A program made the translations under genes and the position numbers. From positions 216,758,080-216,822,079 of the forward strand of contig NC_133663.1 in assembly GCF_037893015.1 (NCBI RefSeq): DNA of 64,000 nucleotides. The letters are read 5' to 3'. This stretch comes from Macrotis lagotis. Taxonomy: Eukaryota; Chordata; Mammalia; Peramelemorphia; Peramelidae. Below the pieces are notes generated by a model, which worked only from the letters and a program-made list of their open reading frames with translations, was not told where the DNA came from and did no database searches. This document shows positions 45,932 through 56,099 of this stretch, piece after piece; the stretch's first letter is position 1; each line of letters starts with the position of its first letter.

Positions 45932-47790
45932 TACACACATATATTTATGTACATGTAAAATAACAAAAATCCAGTGTAAACCTTTTACCAATGCCAGTGT
46001 TACAGGCTACATATGCAATTTTGTCTTCTTAAATAACAAATATTAACTAATCTCTTTTGATCTTAAATATAAATATTCCCTTTAATAAACAATAGGTGTA
46101 CATAACTTTTCACAAACTCTCTGGGCCAAACAAAAGACCTTGAGAAATATAAGCAATGTATTCTCGAATTTTAAAACAAATCTTTGCAAAGGTGATGAAT
46201 GGCACTTCATTTCATTCATTGCTTGTTATTATAACACAATTTTAAGTTTTCAAAAAATATCTGAATCTGTTCTTATATAAAATTTACTACTTATACATAA
46301 CACATTTCAATTTAATATATATAACCTTTAGTCCCTAAAATGTAGTCATGCATAAAAACTCTTTAGACCAGATGTTTCTAAAACCCCTTTTATGATTACA
46401 ATATTTTACAGTTCTCTTAAGAATCTAATAAACTCCAAAATTCATATTCAAAATTACCTTAAATTATTTTTCTTTTCAAAATATAAAAGTTTGCAGATTC
46501 TTCTTCTTTTCTGCATCAGTGCTATTCTAACTTCTCAATGCTCTAATTTATAAAAATTTTCTATCCTCACTCACAAAGTGATATTCTGGGAATTAGAGAT
46601 TCCCACATTTTGATATATCAGGATAATATGCATTAATTATTTGCCTTTAGTGTTTATCATTCCTTGATTACCTCAATTTTTTAAGACTCTTGAGGAGCCA
46701 TAAAACATTATAATCAAAAACCCTTTGTTTAAAGCATGATGATTAAGACCAGTCAAAAATATAATTTTATGGACAATTTCCATTTCTTCTAGGTCCCTTA
46801 TAAGTTTAATTTGTCAAGTCAGTAAATAACACTCTGCTAGTCAATGAGACTAGAAAAGAAATAAGAGAAAATAAGAGAAAATAGAACCACTTCTCCTCCA
46901 AAACATCATGATTTCCAGGAAAATATTCATTTTGGCACCAAATCATGAGTTTGAAAAAAAAAGTCTAATTTTGACAAGAGATAATAGAAATAAGACTGGC
47001 TGATCAGAACAAAGAGATATAGCAGCAAGCCTGACCATGCAGAGACAACTGAGATCTTTCCTCTGCCTGTAACTCAAAACAAACTTACATAAACACATAA
47101 ATGAGTCAGAGCATTTTGAACCAGAGAGGTCCCAAACTCTGAAGAAACCACACCTTGCTCTTACACTAGAGGGTCCCCTAAATATTAAACAAAGACAAAG
47201 ACAACAGGGTGCCAGATAAACACACACACTCTGGCAAGAAAACTAAAACAAACACCAACAAAGGTGACAAATCTCCAAGAAACCAGAGGAAGAATCCAGA
47301 GAACATTTCATTTTTCAAAATATTTTTCCATTCAAACGTTTTAATATTTAACACGCCTTGATTTTAACTATAAATAACTGACTATAACTATTGAGAAGGC
47401 AGTGACTCCAAAATCCCTCAGCCTAATTTTAATATCCCCTGTCCCCTCTTCAGCTTATAGTAAACCAAATAATTTCTTTTCAAGGGTACATCTCTAAATC
47501 TTTTCTGGAAGGGGAGTCTTCAGTTTTTAAATCCTCAATTGTCCCATTATTTTCAATATTTTTAAATTATGTACTTTAGAATGGACCTGATTTTCTTGTT
47601 TCTGGAATTTACTTCTTCAATATTTTCTCAATGTCAAATAGCATTTAATTTATGAATACTTATTTAACACATACCTTTCTCATCTAATCTTCACTGTCAC
47701 TTTCTCTGTTTCTATAACTTCAAATAAATTCCCTTTTTTAACATTTTATTTTATTTTATCAAGTCTTCATGAAACAATTCTTTCTCTTAG
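45673..47790. other. Unassigned AT-rich stretch, possibly retroviral
   Basis: It lies between gag and RNase H remains on the same strand, where pro and RT would be expected, but I cannot read either. A (TA)n(CA)n tract is at 45853-45940. A possible LTR end with a primer-binding-like sequence is at 46920-47300 (see findings). The 94-codon reverse frame 46943-47227 is not a known protein and would lie inside that putative LTR. Confidence 0.4.
45853..45942. repeat. (TA)n(CA)n compound microsatellite
   Basis: A long TA run with one GTA interruption that passes into CA repeats. Confidence 0.95.
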
Positions 47791-47799
47791 CTAGTCTTT

Positions 47800-48568
47800 T
47801 TTCTTAATCCCTCTTTCTGATAACTTCAATGTCTAGATAAATGAGCCATGAGTAAGCTAGCTGTCTGATCTCTCACACCCCTTTGTATTGCCTGTTGCAG
47901 TGTAACAAGAAATTGTACAAAATCTTCATTAGCTCATTGTTTTCTTTTTGTAAATGAAGTATTGCATCCTTCCTTTTCAGGGAATTTCAGCCATGCCTTT
48001 TTTATGGCAATAGATATTAGTTGATATTGTTGTAAGCTATAACCAGTTTGTTTATTTACTCCTGTCCATGGACTACTGACAGAGAGCATTTCAAATGTTA
48101 TTCTTAACCCTGCTGTTTCATTTCTTTTTGCTTGACTAGTACAATTCTCAAAAATTTCAGTTTTCTATATTAAGTAATCTGGTGTAAGAGCAGTTTTTGC
48201 CTTTTGGCTAGCATTTGCCATTTGAGCTTGTTGTTGATTTTAATTAATTAAATGTTTTAAAATTTAGTTTACATAATCTCTCAAAACATTCCCTAAATTC
48301 TTTGGATCAGGTCTGTCAAATATGAGCAAGAAGAACAATAACTCTTTCATGTCCCATGGAATCTCCTCTCCTTTGTCCACTGCTTTTGGAGCAGCCTTTT
48401 GAACAACATTTGTATGCTACCTTATTTTCGTAAGGTTTTTCTTCTTTAGACCATAAAGGAGCAGAAGGTGGGTCATTAAAGTTAGGAGGAGGTGTCATTG
48501 GAGGTAAAAGCCACCATTCTTCCTCCTTTCCTTTTTTACTCTTATCTTATTGCTACATAGTTTGAACA
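47800..48568 (-). pseudogene. Retroviral gag, capsid and preceding proline-rich region, degenerate
   Basis: Gag forms the virion core. In reverse, a proline-rich PPMTPPPNF segment (about 48480-48510) precedes capsid-like sequence. QYQLISIAIKKAW is near 48000-48040. A major-homology-region-like block, ANEDFVQFLVTLQQA, lies at about 47876-47940. This order fits class II gag. Stops and shifts are frequent. The upstream matrix part is displaced to 51909-52210 by an inserted ORF1-only element and a SINE. Confidence 0.75.
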
Positions 48569-48747
48569 TCTAAATCAATTTTTTAAAATGTATTTATTTA
48601 TTCTTATTTTGTACAAATCATGATTTTTATATATTACTAAAATATTCGTGTTTAAGAGTAAACATATTACCCCCCACAAAAAATATAGACCCGCATGAGT
48701 GATAAAATAAAGGAGAGAGAAAAAATTTAAATTTAAAATCAATAATA

Positions 48748-48763
48748 ATAATAATAATAATAA

Positions 48764-48814
<51 letters not shown>
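48748..48814. repeat. (AAT)n(AGT)n trinucleotide repeat
   Basis: About 8 AAT then about 17 AGT units within the element's 3' region. Long Leu, Thr or Tyr runs in reverse frames here are translation artefacts. Confidence 0.95.
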
Positions 48815-48824
48815 GTATGGCCAG

Positions 48825-48965
48825 GTGCCACGGTGGACGGAGCACTGTCCCCAGAACCAGGAGCACTCAAGCCCAACTATTGCCCCAGACACCCAACAAT
48901 CACGCAGCTGTGTGACACAGTGCAAGCCACCCCAACCCCATTGCCCAGGAAAAAACAAAAAAAAG
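48825..48965 (+). mobile_element. SINE-like module in copy B, first
   Basis: GGTATGGCCAGGTGCCACGG to TTGCCCAGGAAAAAAC follows the SINE layout (head, CCAGAACCAGGAGCAC, CAACAATCACGCAGCTGTGTG) but is diverged and antisense to the host element. Confidence 0.8.
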
Positions 48966-49003
48966 ACCCAAAATAAAACAAAATAGTAATAATAATAATA
49001 GTA

Positions 49004-49150
49004 GGGGTGGCCAGGTGGCAGACAGCACTGGGCCTTGAGCCAGGAGCACCCAGGTCCAAATCCAGCCTCAGACACTCAACAATCACCCAGTTGTGCTGCA
49101 CCAGGCAGGGCACTCAGCCCCATTTGCCCTGCAAACCCCTGAAAAAAGAT
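49004..49150 (+). mobile_element. SINE-like module in copy B, second
   Basis: GGGGTGGCCAGGTGGCAG, GTCCAAATCCAGCCTCAGACAC and CATTTGCCCTGCAAACCCC, in SINE order. It lies 40 bp beyond the first module with an AAT run between them. Confidence 0.82.
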
Positions 49151-49351
49151 AATAATAAAAAAAATGTGCTTCACTCTGTGTTCCAACACCACCAGCTCTG
49201 TCACAGGTGGATCACATTCTTTATGATAAGTCCATCACAAAAGTTACTTCCATAGTTTTCCACTGTTGCCATTGCTGATTGCAACTTCCTCCATTCCTAG
49301 TTCTCTACTAACCTGTACTATATTTTCTCTCTCCTTTCACTCTGTCGTTGC

Positions 49352-49498
49352 TGTAGGGTAGCTGAGTGGCACAGCAGACAAATCGCCGGCCCTGGGGCCA
49401 AGAGGCACTGAGCCCACATACCATTCCTTAGGCCTAGCATCCACCTGGCCCTATGGTCCCAGACAGGCCATCCAATCTCAGCCCCTGGCAAGAAGTAA
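49352..49498 (+). mobile_element. SINE-derived module in copy B, equivalent to 29452-29598
   Basis: GTAGGGTAGCTGAGTGGCACAGC to CCCCTGGCAAGAAG aligns with the module in copy A at the same distance from the 3'-region landmark CTTTATGATAAGTCCATCAC. Confidence 0.75.
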
Positions 49499-50149
49499 AA
49501 GAGAAAATGTGTTATATCTAACCACTCTCCCTCCATGGTCCATCCTCTCCTCCATCACTCACATCTGACCCCCTTCCCCTTGTTCCACTTCTCTCTTTCT
49601 TATTCCAGATGTCTATACCCCATTGAGTATCTATGCTGTTTCCTCTCTTAGCAACCTCTGATGAGAGCAAAGATTCCCTCATTCCTGCTTGACTCCTCCC
49701 TTCCATATAATTTCAATAGCTCATTGTAATAAATAAAAATTTTATTATATGAAATATCTTATCCTAATACTCCTCTCTTTTTTTCTTTCTTACATCACAT
49801 TTACCTTTTATCTATTGACTCCATTTTTACACCATGATATATCATCAAATTCAGCTTTCTCCTGTGCTTCATCTATAAAAGCTCCTTCTACTTGCTCTAT
49901 TAAATGAGAAAGTTCATATGAGTATTATCAATATCATTTATTCATCATCATTAAGTCCCTCATATTTTCCCCTTCTCCTCCACTCTCTGTGCTTCACCTG
50001 AGTCCTGTATTTGAAGATAAAACCTTCTGTTCAGCTCTGACCATTCCAACATTTGAAATTCCCCTGGTTTATTGAAAGTCCATCTTTTTCTCTGTAAGAG
50101 GACATTGAGTTTTCCTGGGTAGTTGATTCTTGGTTGCATTTTAAGCTCT

Positions 50150-51040
50150 TTTACCTTCTGGAATATTATATTCCAAGCCCTGTAGTTGCTGTTAAGTCCT
50201 GTGTGATCTTGATTGCAGCTACACCATATTTTAATTGTGTCCTTCTGGCTGCTTGTAATATTTTCTCTTTTACTTGGGAGTTCTGGAACTTGGCTATAAT
50301 ATTCCTGGGGATTTTTTTGTATCTCTTTCTTGGGGAGATTGGTGGATTCTCTCCATTTCTATTTTGCCCTCTGCTTCTAGAATATCAGGGCAATTTTCCT
50401 TTAGTAATTCTTTGAAAATGATGTCAAGGCTCTTTTCCTGGTCATGACTTTCAGGTATTCTAATAATTTTAAAATTATCTTTCCTAAATCCGTTTTCCAT
50501 ATCTGTTATTTTTTTCAATGAGATTTTTCACATTTTCTTCTAATTTTTCATTCTTTGGTTTTGAAGAATTGTGTTCTGATTTCTTGTAAAATCAGCAACC
50601 TCCCTCAGTTCCATTCTTTGTCTGAAGGATTTTTTTTCCTCAGAGAGCTTTCTCATCTCTTTTTTGCATCTTGCCAATTGTGCTTTTTAAAGCATTCTTC
50701 TCCTCAATAACTTTTTATGCTGCTTTTTAACATGTTATTTTCTTCAGAATTTTTTTTGTATCTCCTTGACTAAGCTGCTGAGCTCTTTTTATGTTTTTCC
50801 TGCATCTCTCTCATTTCTTTTCCCAATTTTTCTTCTATCTCCCTTATTTGATTTTCAAAGTCTTTTTTGAGTTCTATCATAGCCTGATATCAATTTCTGT
50901 TTTTCTTGGAGCCTTTAGATGCAGGAGCTTGTACTTCCTCATCTTCAGAATGAGTGTTTTGATCCTTCTTAGCATCACAGGCAAAGTATTTTTCAATGGT
51001 ATTCCTCTTTTTTCTCTGCTTACTCATTTCTCCAACCTGT
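50150..51040 (-). pseudogene. ORF1 of copy B, degenerate
   Basis: A reversed ORF1 matching copy A in order: coiled-coil region (about 50560-51000) and RNA-recognition/C-terminal region (50150-50518; a 74-codon open part contains RKDNFKIIRIPESHDQEK). More stops than in copy A, so it cannot be translated whole. Confidence 0.82.
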
Positions 51041-51768
51041 GCCTGGTTTTGGAGTGCTTCCTGAGCTTTTGAGTATTATTGGACACTCCCCACAAGGATC
51101 TCCATGTGTGAGGCTCTGTCTTCCCTCCTGGTCTGTGAATGACCATACATGCACCCCTCTGCCATGGGGCTGAGATGGCAGGGGGCCCTGCTGTTCTACC
51201 GGGGGACTAGACAGCGATCAGGATCTGAATGTGGTCAGAACCCCAGAGTCCTTTTCCAGGGACAGAAAATAGAGCTCAGCAGTCTCTCTCCACTCCCCTC
51301 CCTAGACTCAACACTCGCCCTGGGGGCTTCTGTTTACCAGCTTCTGCTACTGGTTCCTGGATCTGGGCCGCTGCAGCCACAATGCTCACTGTGTGCCCTG
51401 AGGGTTAGGCTTCATGTGATTGCTCTGGCAGAGGTCCCCCTGCTGATCCCCAAGTTGTGCCTGGTGCTCTCCTGGGTGTAAATCAGGAAACTTCCCTTGC
51501 TGCTGTTAGCTGTGCCTCCCAGTGCCCTCCAGCTGCCTTCAGGAGGCTGAAGTTCCTTCGCTCTGGTGGGCTATCCCTCCAACCCTGTGGAGTGGAGCCT
51601 TTCCGCTCTTTTCCAAGTTAACTTGGGCTGGAGAACTGCCTCACTGGGTCCCTCTGAGGATTCTGTCTTGAAAATTTAGTTAGTGTCCTTAGTTTATAAG
51701 TTTTGATTGAGAGCCCCTTGGTCCTCTCCTGTCCCCATCTTGGCTCCACCCCCTCTCTAAATTGATTG

Positions 51769-51908
51769 TTTTTTTGGAAGGCAAAGAGGTCAAGTGGCTT
51801 GCCCAAAATCACACAGTTAGGTAATTGTTAAGTGTCTGATGCCAGATTTGAACTCAGTTACTCCTGACTCCAGGGCTGGTGCTCTCTCCACTGCTCCACC
51901 TAGCCACC
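51769..51908 (-). mobile_element. tRNA-derived SINE, reversed
   Basis: A complete reversed SINE abutting the 5' end of copy B. Flanks ctaaattgatt (51757) and ctaaatagatt (about 51909) mark its duplication, which is nearly the same target as the adjacent LINE-derived element. Confidence 0.9.
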
Positions 51909-52215
51909 CCTAAATAGATTTTTTTAATATACTCTGAGCCAATGGAACATCTCCAGTTGGAGTCATACAGATTTTGAAAATATTCCACAATGAAAAGACT
52001 CTAATAGGAAATGCCTCCTGACCTTCCTGTCAGAAACTTACACTTATCTGTCTCCCCACAGTCTCCCATTTTTCAATTTTAGCATTCCTTCTTCTGGAAA
52101 CCAAGAGCAACATTTTTGGGGCACATTCATTAAACTCTTCAAATTATTTTGCTGTTATTAACAAGCCTCTTTCTTTGACTATTTGCTTTAACTCTCTCCC
52201 TTTCCCATATTAATG
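51909..52215 (-). pseudogene. Retroviral gag matrix region, degenerate
   Basis: In reverse, an ATGGG start context near 52208 is followed within shifting frames by KERGLL, FNECAP, FPEEGMLK and KWETVG. These tryptophan- and Pro/Glu-bearing blocks sit as in class II matrix proteins, and a FPIRVFSLW stretch follows. A glycine after the start Met would allow myristoylation, if this is the start. The rest of gag is at 47800-48568. Confidence 0.65.
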
Positions 52216-52249
52216 CTCTATGTTTTAAACCTGGTGAAAAAATCAAAAT

Positions 52250-52250
52250 G

Positions 52251-52295
<45 letters not shown>
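52250..52295. repeat. (CA)n microsatellite
   Basis: About 20 CA units. Confidence 0.96.
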
Positions 52296-52296
<1 letters not shown>

Positions 52297-53279
52297 AGAA
52301 CATTGACTTGAGAGCCAGGTTTACGAGATATCCCATGAACACTTAGATGTCATGAAAGCTACCAACACTTAATGTCATGAAAACAATCTCTTAACTTTAT
52401 TGTTGAATTCACAGACTTTTATAAAAAAAATTTATCTCAGACATGACACATCAGATGAAACCCAAAAGGTTAAATTTATGTTATTTGTCTTTTGAAGTCT
52501 GAAGACTTCCTTATCAGAAAGCTTCCCACACACCTCCCATACACATGCTTTAGGTCAGAGTTTACTGATGAGCCAAAAAATGCATATATCAGGTGACAAA
52601 AGTCACCAAAGACATGTGTAAATCACTCTGAGGGCCTGGCCCTCAACAAGTAGGAATGTATCTCTTTCCCTCTCTAAGCCAAATCTGTCATGTAAAGTCA
52701 AGTCATTTCTTTACCTCTTTGTACTCCTCCCCCCAAGTCTATTTTCTCTTACACTTTACCCCCATCTCCCATCCAGAAGCAAGCAATAAGTCAAACCCTG
52801 ATTTAATTAAAGAAAATATTCATAAAGGGCTCTAAGGACTTGGAGGTTCTGAAGGTTGCACTTGAGAACTTTAAAAATGATTGTAAGCTATGGGAGACAG
52901 TGATACAGGACTACTCAGTTTATGATGTCATCAGATAAAGAGATAAACTTTGTCAGTACAACAGAATTAAAGTGGGTCAAAGGAGAATAAGTCACTCATT
53001 TTAGAGTTAACACAGGGGTGTTTTTCCTCAGGGCTTTTTGCTTCAAACATAGTAATGTTATGCTAGATTTCTTCAATGGAGAGGCAAGACCCAACTATAC
53101 CCATATCCTTTAAATCCATTATTTTCAATTATATTCAACCCAAGAATCAGAAGTGTTATATCTTCCCTCTTAGGGTTGCATACACTTTTACGGTTTTGAC
53201 CAACATTTGTCTTGTTTTGCTTTTTCCTTCCCTTTTTTCATTTATGTTGTTATGCAACTCTTGAATCCTGTATTTGATG
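52296..53279. other. Unassigned; expected place of a retroviral 5' leader/LTR, not recognised
   Basis: Upstream of gag on the minus strand one would expect a primer-binding site and 5' LTR. I find no match to the LTR at 37441 and no TG...CA structure that I can defend. Confidence 0.45.
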
Positions 53280-53462
53280 ATTGAATTCTCAGTTCAGTTC
53301 TGGATTTCTGTTAGGCAATTATGGAAGTCCTCTATTTCACTAAATATTCATTTTTCCCCTGACAGTATATGTTGAATTTTTCAGGGTAGTAAATACTTGA
53401 TTGTTATTCCAATTCCTTTGTCCTTAGATATATGGCATTTCATGTCTTCCTTCCTTCAGTGT

Positions 53463-53699
53463 CTAGGTTGATAGATCCTGTGTGTGACTGACTGAGCTTC
53501 CTTTGTATTGAAATAGTTTGCTTTTTGCTGCTTTCAGTATTTTCTCCTTTATTTGAGAGTTCAGGAATTTGAATATAACAGACCTTGCAGTTTTTATCCT
53601 GGGGTCACTTTCTGGAGGGGTTCTGTGTATTCTTTCAGTCATTGTATTGCACTCTTGTTCTAGAAGTTTTGGAAAGTTTTCCCTAATAATGACCTGCAT
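53463..53699 (-). pseudogene. ORF1 RNA-recognition/C-terminal fragment
   Basis: A 78-codon open segment with ERIHRTP, VIFKFLNSQIKEKILKAAK and a HTQDLST end, the conserved core of L1 ORF1 proteins. Upstream coding sequence is separated by stops and by the inserted L1. Confidence 0.85.
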
Positions 53700-53929
53700 A
53701 ATATTTTCCAGGTTCTTTTTTTGATCCAGGCTTTCCAGTATTCCAAGTATTCTTAGATTATGTCTCCTTGATCTATTTTTGGTTGTTTATCCTAAAAGGT
53801 ACATTATATTTTCTTCAATTTTTTTTTCAGCCTGTTTACTTTGTTTGATGGAATCTTGTAGTCTCATATATTTATTTATTTCTAATAATCCAATTCTAAA
53901 TTTAATTCTAAGTTTAATTATTTTTTCAT

Positions 53930-54670
53930 CCATATGCATATTTTTATTTTTAAATTACAAAATTTCTTTCCACCCTCCCTTCCCACCCACCTCCCTTAAG
54001 TGGCAAACAGTCAGGTTAGCATTGCATACTCATAGTTTTGATAAACATGCTTATTAATTAGTCATTTTCAGTATGAGGAATTAGGATGAAGGGAAAGAGA
54101 TACACAAGTGACAATTTTTATAAAGTGTTCATGAGATTGTGACAGGTTGTTTTGTTTTGTTTTGTTTCTCTTCCTCTAGATGGGGATAACATTGTCCACA
54201 ACAGCTTTTAATTATGTTTGTCCTAGCTCTCTCAATAGCAAAGAGGAGCTGCTTCCATCAAGGTTGATTACCTCAGGTTGTTGTTAATGTGTTCATTGTT
54301 CTCTTGGTTCTGCTCCCTTCCCTCAGAATCAGATGCTTTAAGTCATTCCATTCTTCTCTAACATCCAAACACTTAACATTTATTTTTTTTTCCTTTTCTT
54401 TTTTTAGGTTTTTTTTTTGCAAGGCAAATGGGGTTAAGTGGCTTGCCCAAGGCCACACAGCTAGGTAATTATTAAGTATCTGAGACCAGATTTGAACCCA
54501 GGTATTCTTGACTTCAAGGCTGGTGCTTTATCCACTACACCACCTAGCCACCCCACACTTAACATTTCTTATAGAACAATAATATTCCATAGTATTCATG
54601 TACCCAACTTGTTTAGCCATTTCCAAATTGATGGACATCAGATAGCTTTTGTGGTTCCTTTTTAAAGATG
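53930..54670 (-). mobile_element. 5'-truncated L1 3' end, second subfamily, inside ORF1
   Basis: The reversed 3' UTR (GGTGGAAAGAAATTTTGTAAT near its end) matches those at 14811 and 37808. It lies inside the ORF1 of the surrounding element and is itself split by a SINE at 54382-54555. Confidence 0.82.
54382..54555 (-). mobile_element. tRNA-derived SINE, reversed
   Basis: A complete reversed SINE with a long T-rich tail. A perfect 12-bp duplication cacttaacattt lies at 54370-54381 and 54556-54567. Confidence 0.94.
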
Positions 54671-55485
54671 TTGAATTATCTGGTCAATTTTTTCATAATT
54701 TTCCTGCATAAATAACATTTTTTTCTATTTTTAGTCTTCCTTTCTTCTTTAGTTTTTAAATTTTTTAAGCTCTTTGATGAGCTTTTGAATTTAAGTCCGA
54801 TTCATAGACTCTTTTTGAAATTTCCACTGAGTGATTTTTCACTGATTATTTCTCCCAAAATGGCATTGTTATCATTTTTGACTGTAAAATAAGTTTCTTT
54901 ACTGAGTCTTCTTTTATTATTTTTGCTCATCTTTGTTGGTTTTAGTTCAGTTCTGGGGTATAGGGAGTACAGATACAAGCTTTTTATGCAGGGGTTGCAG
55001 TCTGATTCCTGGTTTGTCCTTGACCAAGATATTGCCCGTGCAGTTCAAGGTTTATTCCTTTGTCCAGGTTCTGACTTTGCAGTAGTTAGTTCCCGAAGCA
55101 GACCACTCTTTTTCCTGTTTGTTCCCAAGCTTCAGACTTTGTTTGGTATTGAGATCCTTCCTGCTGACTTGTTAGCCAGCTGCAGGGCCCTCTGCTTTCG
55201 TCAAGCTGTTGGGACCTGGGATGCACTGTGGCTCATAGTCCACATATGGTTTTCTAGCTCTCCTCCATCCTGGATTTTTCTTCCCCTTTCCCCTCAAAGA
55301 GACTGACCTTCACAGAATATCCTCCATGAAGCCTATAGTTGAAAACTTCTTTGAATATTAACTTTTTCCTAATCAGTTCTGTAACCTGAAAGTTGGTGCA
55401 GAAGCTTCCTTTATCTTGGATAGGGAAAACCTCTGGGAACATGTCAGCTTCATAATGCCATCTTGGCTCCCTTTCTCAGCTCTTT

Positions 55486-56035
55486 AGTGGTCTGGGATGT
55501 ATTCATATTTTTTTGTGGGCTTTGGATGTAGAAATTTTGACTTTTTCCTTTTTCTGCATTTCTATTTTGATCTTCCCTATGACCAAAGTAATTGTCTATG
55601 TTTTTTTTTCTTCAGTTGTTTACTTATCTCCCCAATCTAGGACCTGATTTTAACTCTTTGTTAAGGTGTTTCTCTGTTTCCAAGAGGACAAACTGTTCTC
55701 TGCTTTGATGATTTTTGCAGATGTTTTCAGACTTTCCCCAGGGAACTGCAAGTTTTCAATTCTTACTTGGTCTCATGAGAGACTGAATTCTCTCTTGATT
55801 TGTGCTCTGGTCTGTAGGTGACTACAAGCACTCCTTTCTACCCTGGAACTGTGAAGAGGGTCCCTGCTCTGCTAAGGCAAGAAACTCTGTTATGCTTCTT
55901 CTCTTTCTCCTAGGAATGGGTGCCCAGATTGTGATCAGTATCTTAATATGGGCAAAGCAAACACTCCTTCCTCAGCAATAGTAGAAAGAACCCTGCAATT
56001 TCACCTGACCTCCCAAAAAACAATCCATCAGAATG
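55486..56035 (-). mobile_element. Old L1-type ORF1/5' UTR fragment
   Basis: CTGGTCTGTAGGTGACTACAAGCAC near 55810 matches the landmark CTGGTCTGTGAATGACCATAAG at 31260 and 51130 in the ORF1-only elements, in the same minus orientation. The low-coordinate part would be the ORF1 N-terminus. It is strongly diverged. Confidence 0.6.
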
Positions 56036-56099
56036 TGATGAACACTTTGTAAGACATATATCTTATGTATCTTTCCCTTAGTCCTAATTGCTTGTTCAG

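Larger units (their letters stand above)
48571..51755 (-). mobile_element. ORF1-only L1-derived element (HAL1-like), copy B, with SINE modules
   Basis: Its sense 5' end at about 51755 is GGGGGTGGAGCCAAGATGG, as in copy A. A GC-richer 5' UTR (51090-51750) and ORF1 remains follow (about 51040 to 50150). A long 3' region then extends 600 bp further than in copy A to an A-rich end at about 48571. No ORF2 is present. That extra region contains two SINE-like modules and a trinucleotide run. It splits retroviral gag. Flanks tctaaatcaa (48569) and tctaaattga (51756) are probable target duplications. Confidence 0.85.
53280..55485 (-). mobile_element. ORF1-bearing L1-derived element, second family, copy 1 (split by an L1)
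   Basis: Its sense 5' end near 55480 is AAGGGAGCCAAGATGGC. A 5' UTR follows, then an ORF1 start ATG near 54929 (MSKNNK), a coiled-coil region to about 54671, an interruption by an L1 3' fragment (53930-54670), and the ORF1 C-terminal part at 53280-53880. The same 5' UTR is found in the plus orientation at 56.1 and 61.5 kb. It carries no ORF2 and several stops. Confidence 0.78.

Noticed and set aside
46943-47227. 94-codon Cys-rich reverse frame resembling a secreted peptide
   Set aside because: No start context or domain, and it overlaps a possible LTR. Cys content comes from TGT/TGC-rich DNA.
48575-49075. 166-codon reverse frame with a long poly-Leu run
   Set aside because: The Leu run is the AGT/AAT trinucleotide repeat and the rest crosses SINE-like modules. 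It is not a membrane protein.
50791-51481. Plus-strand frames of 93 and 110 codons, and similar ones at 30943-31281
   Set aside because: They are antisense shadows of the ORF1 and 5' UTR of the minus-strand ORF1-only elements.
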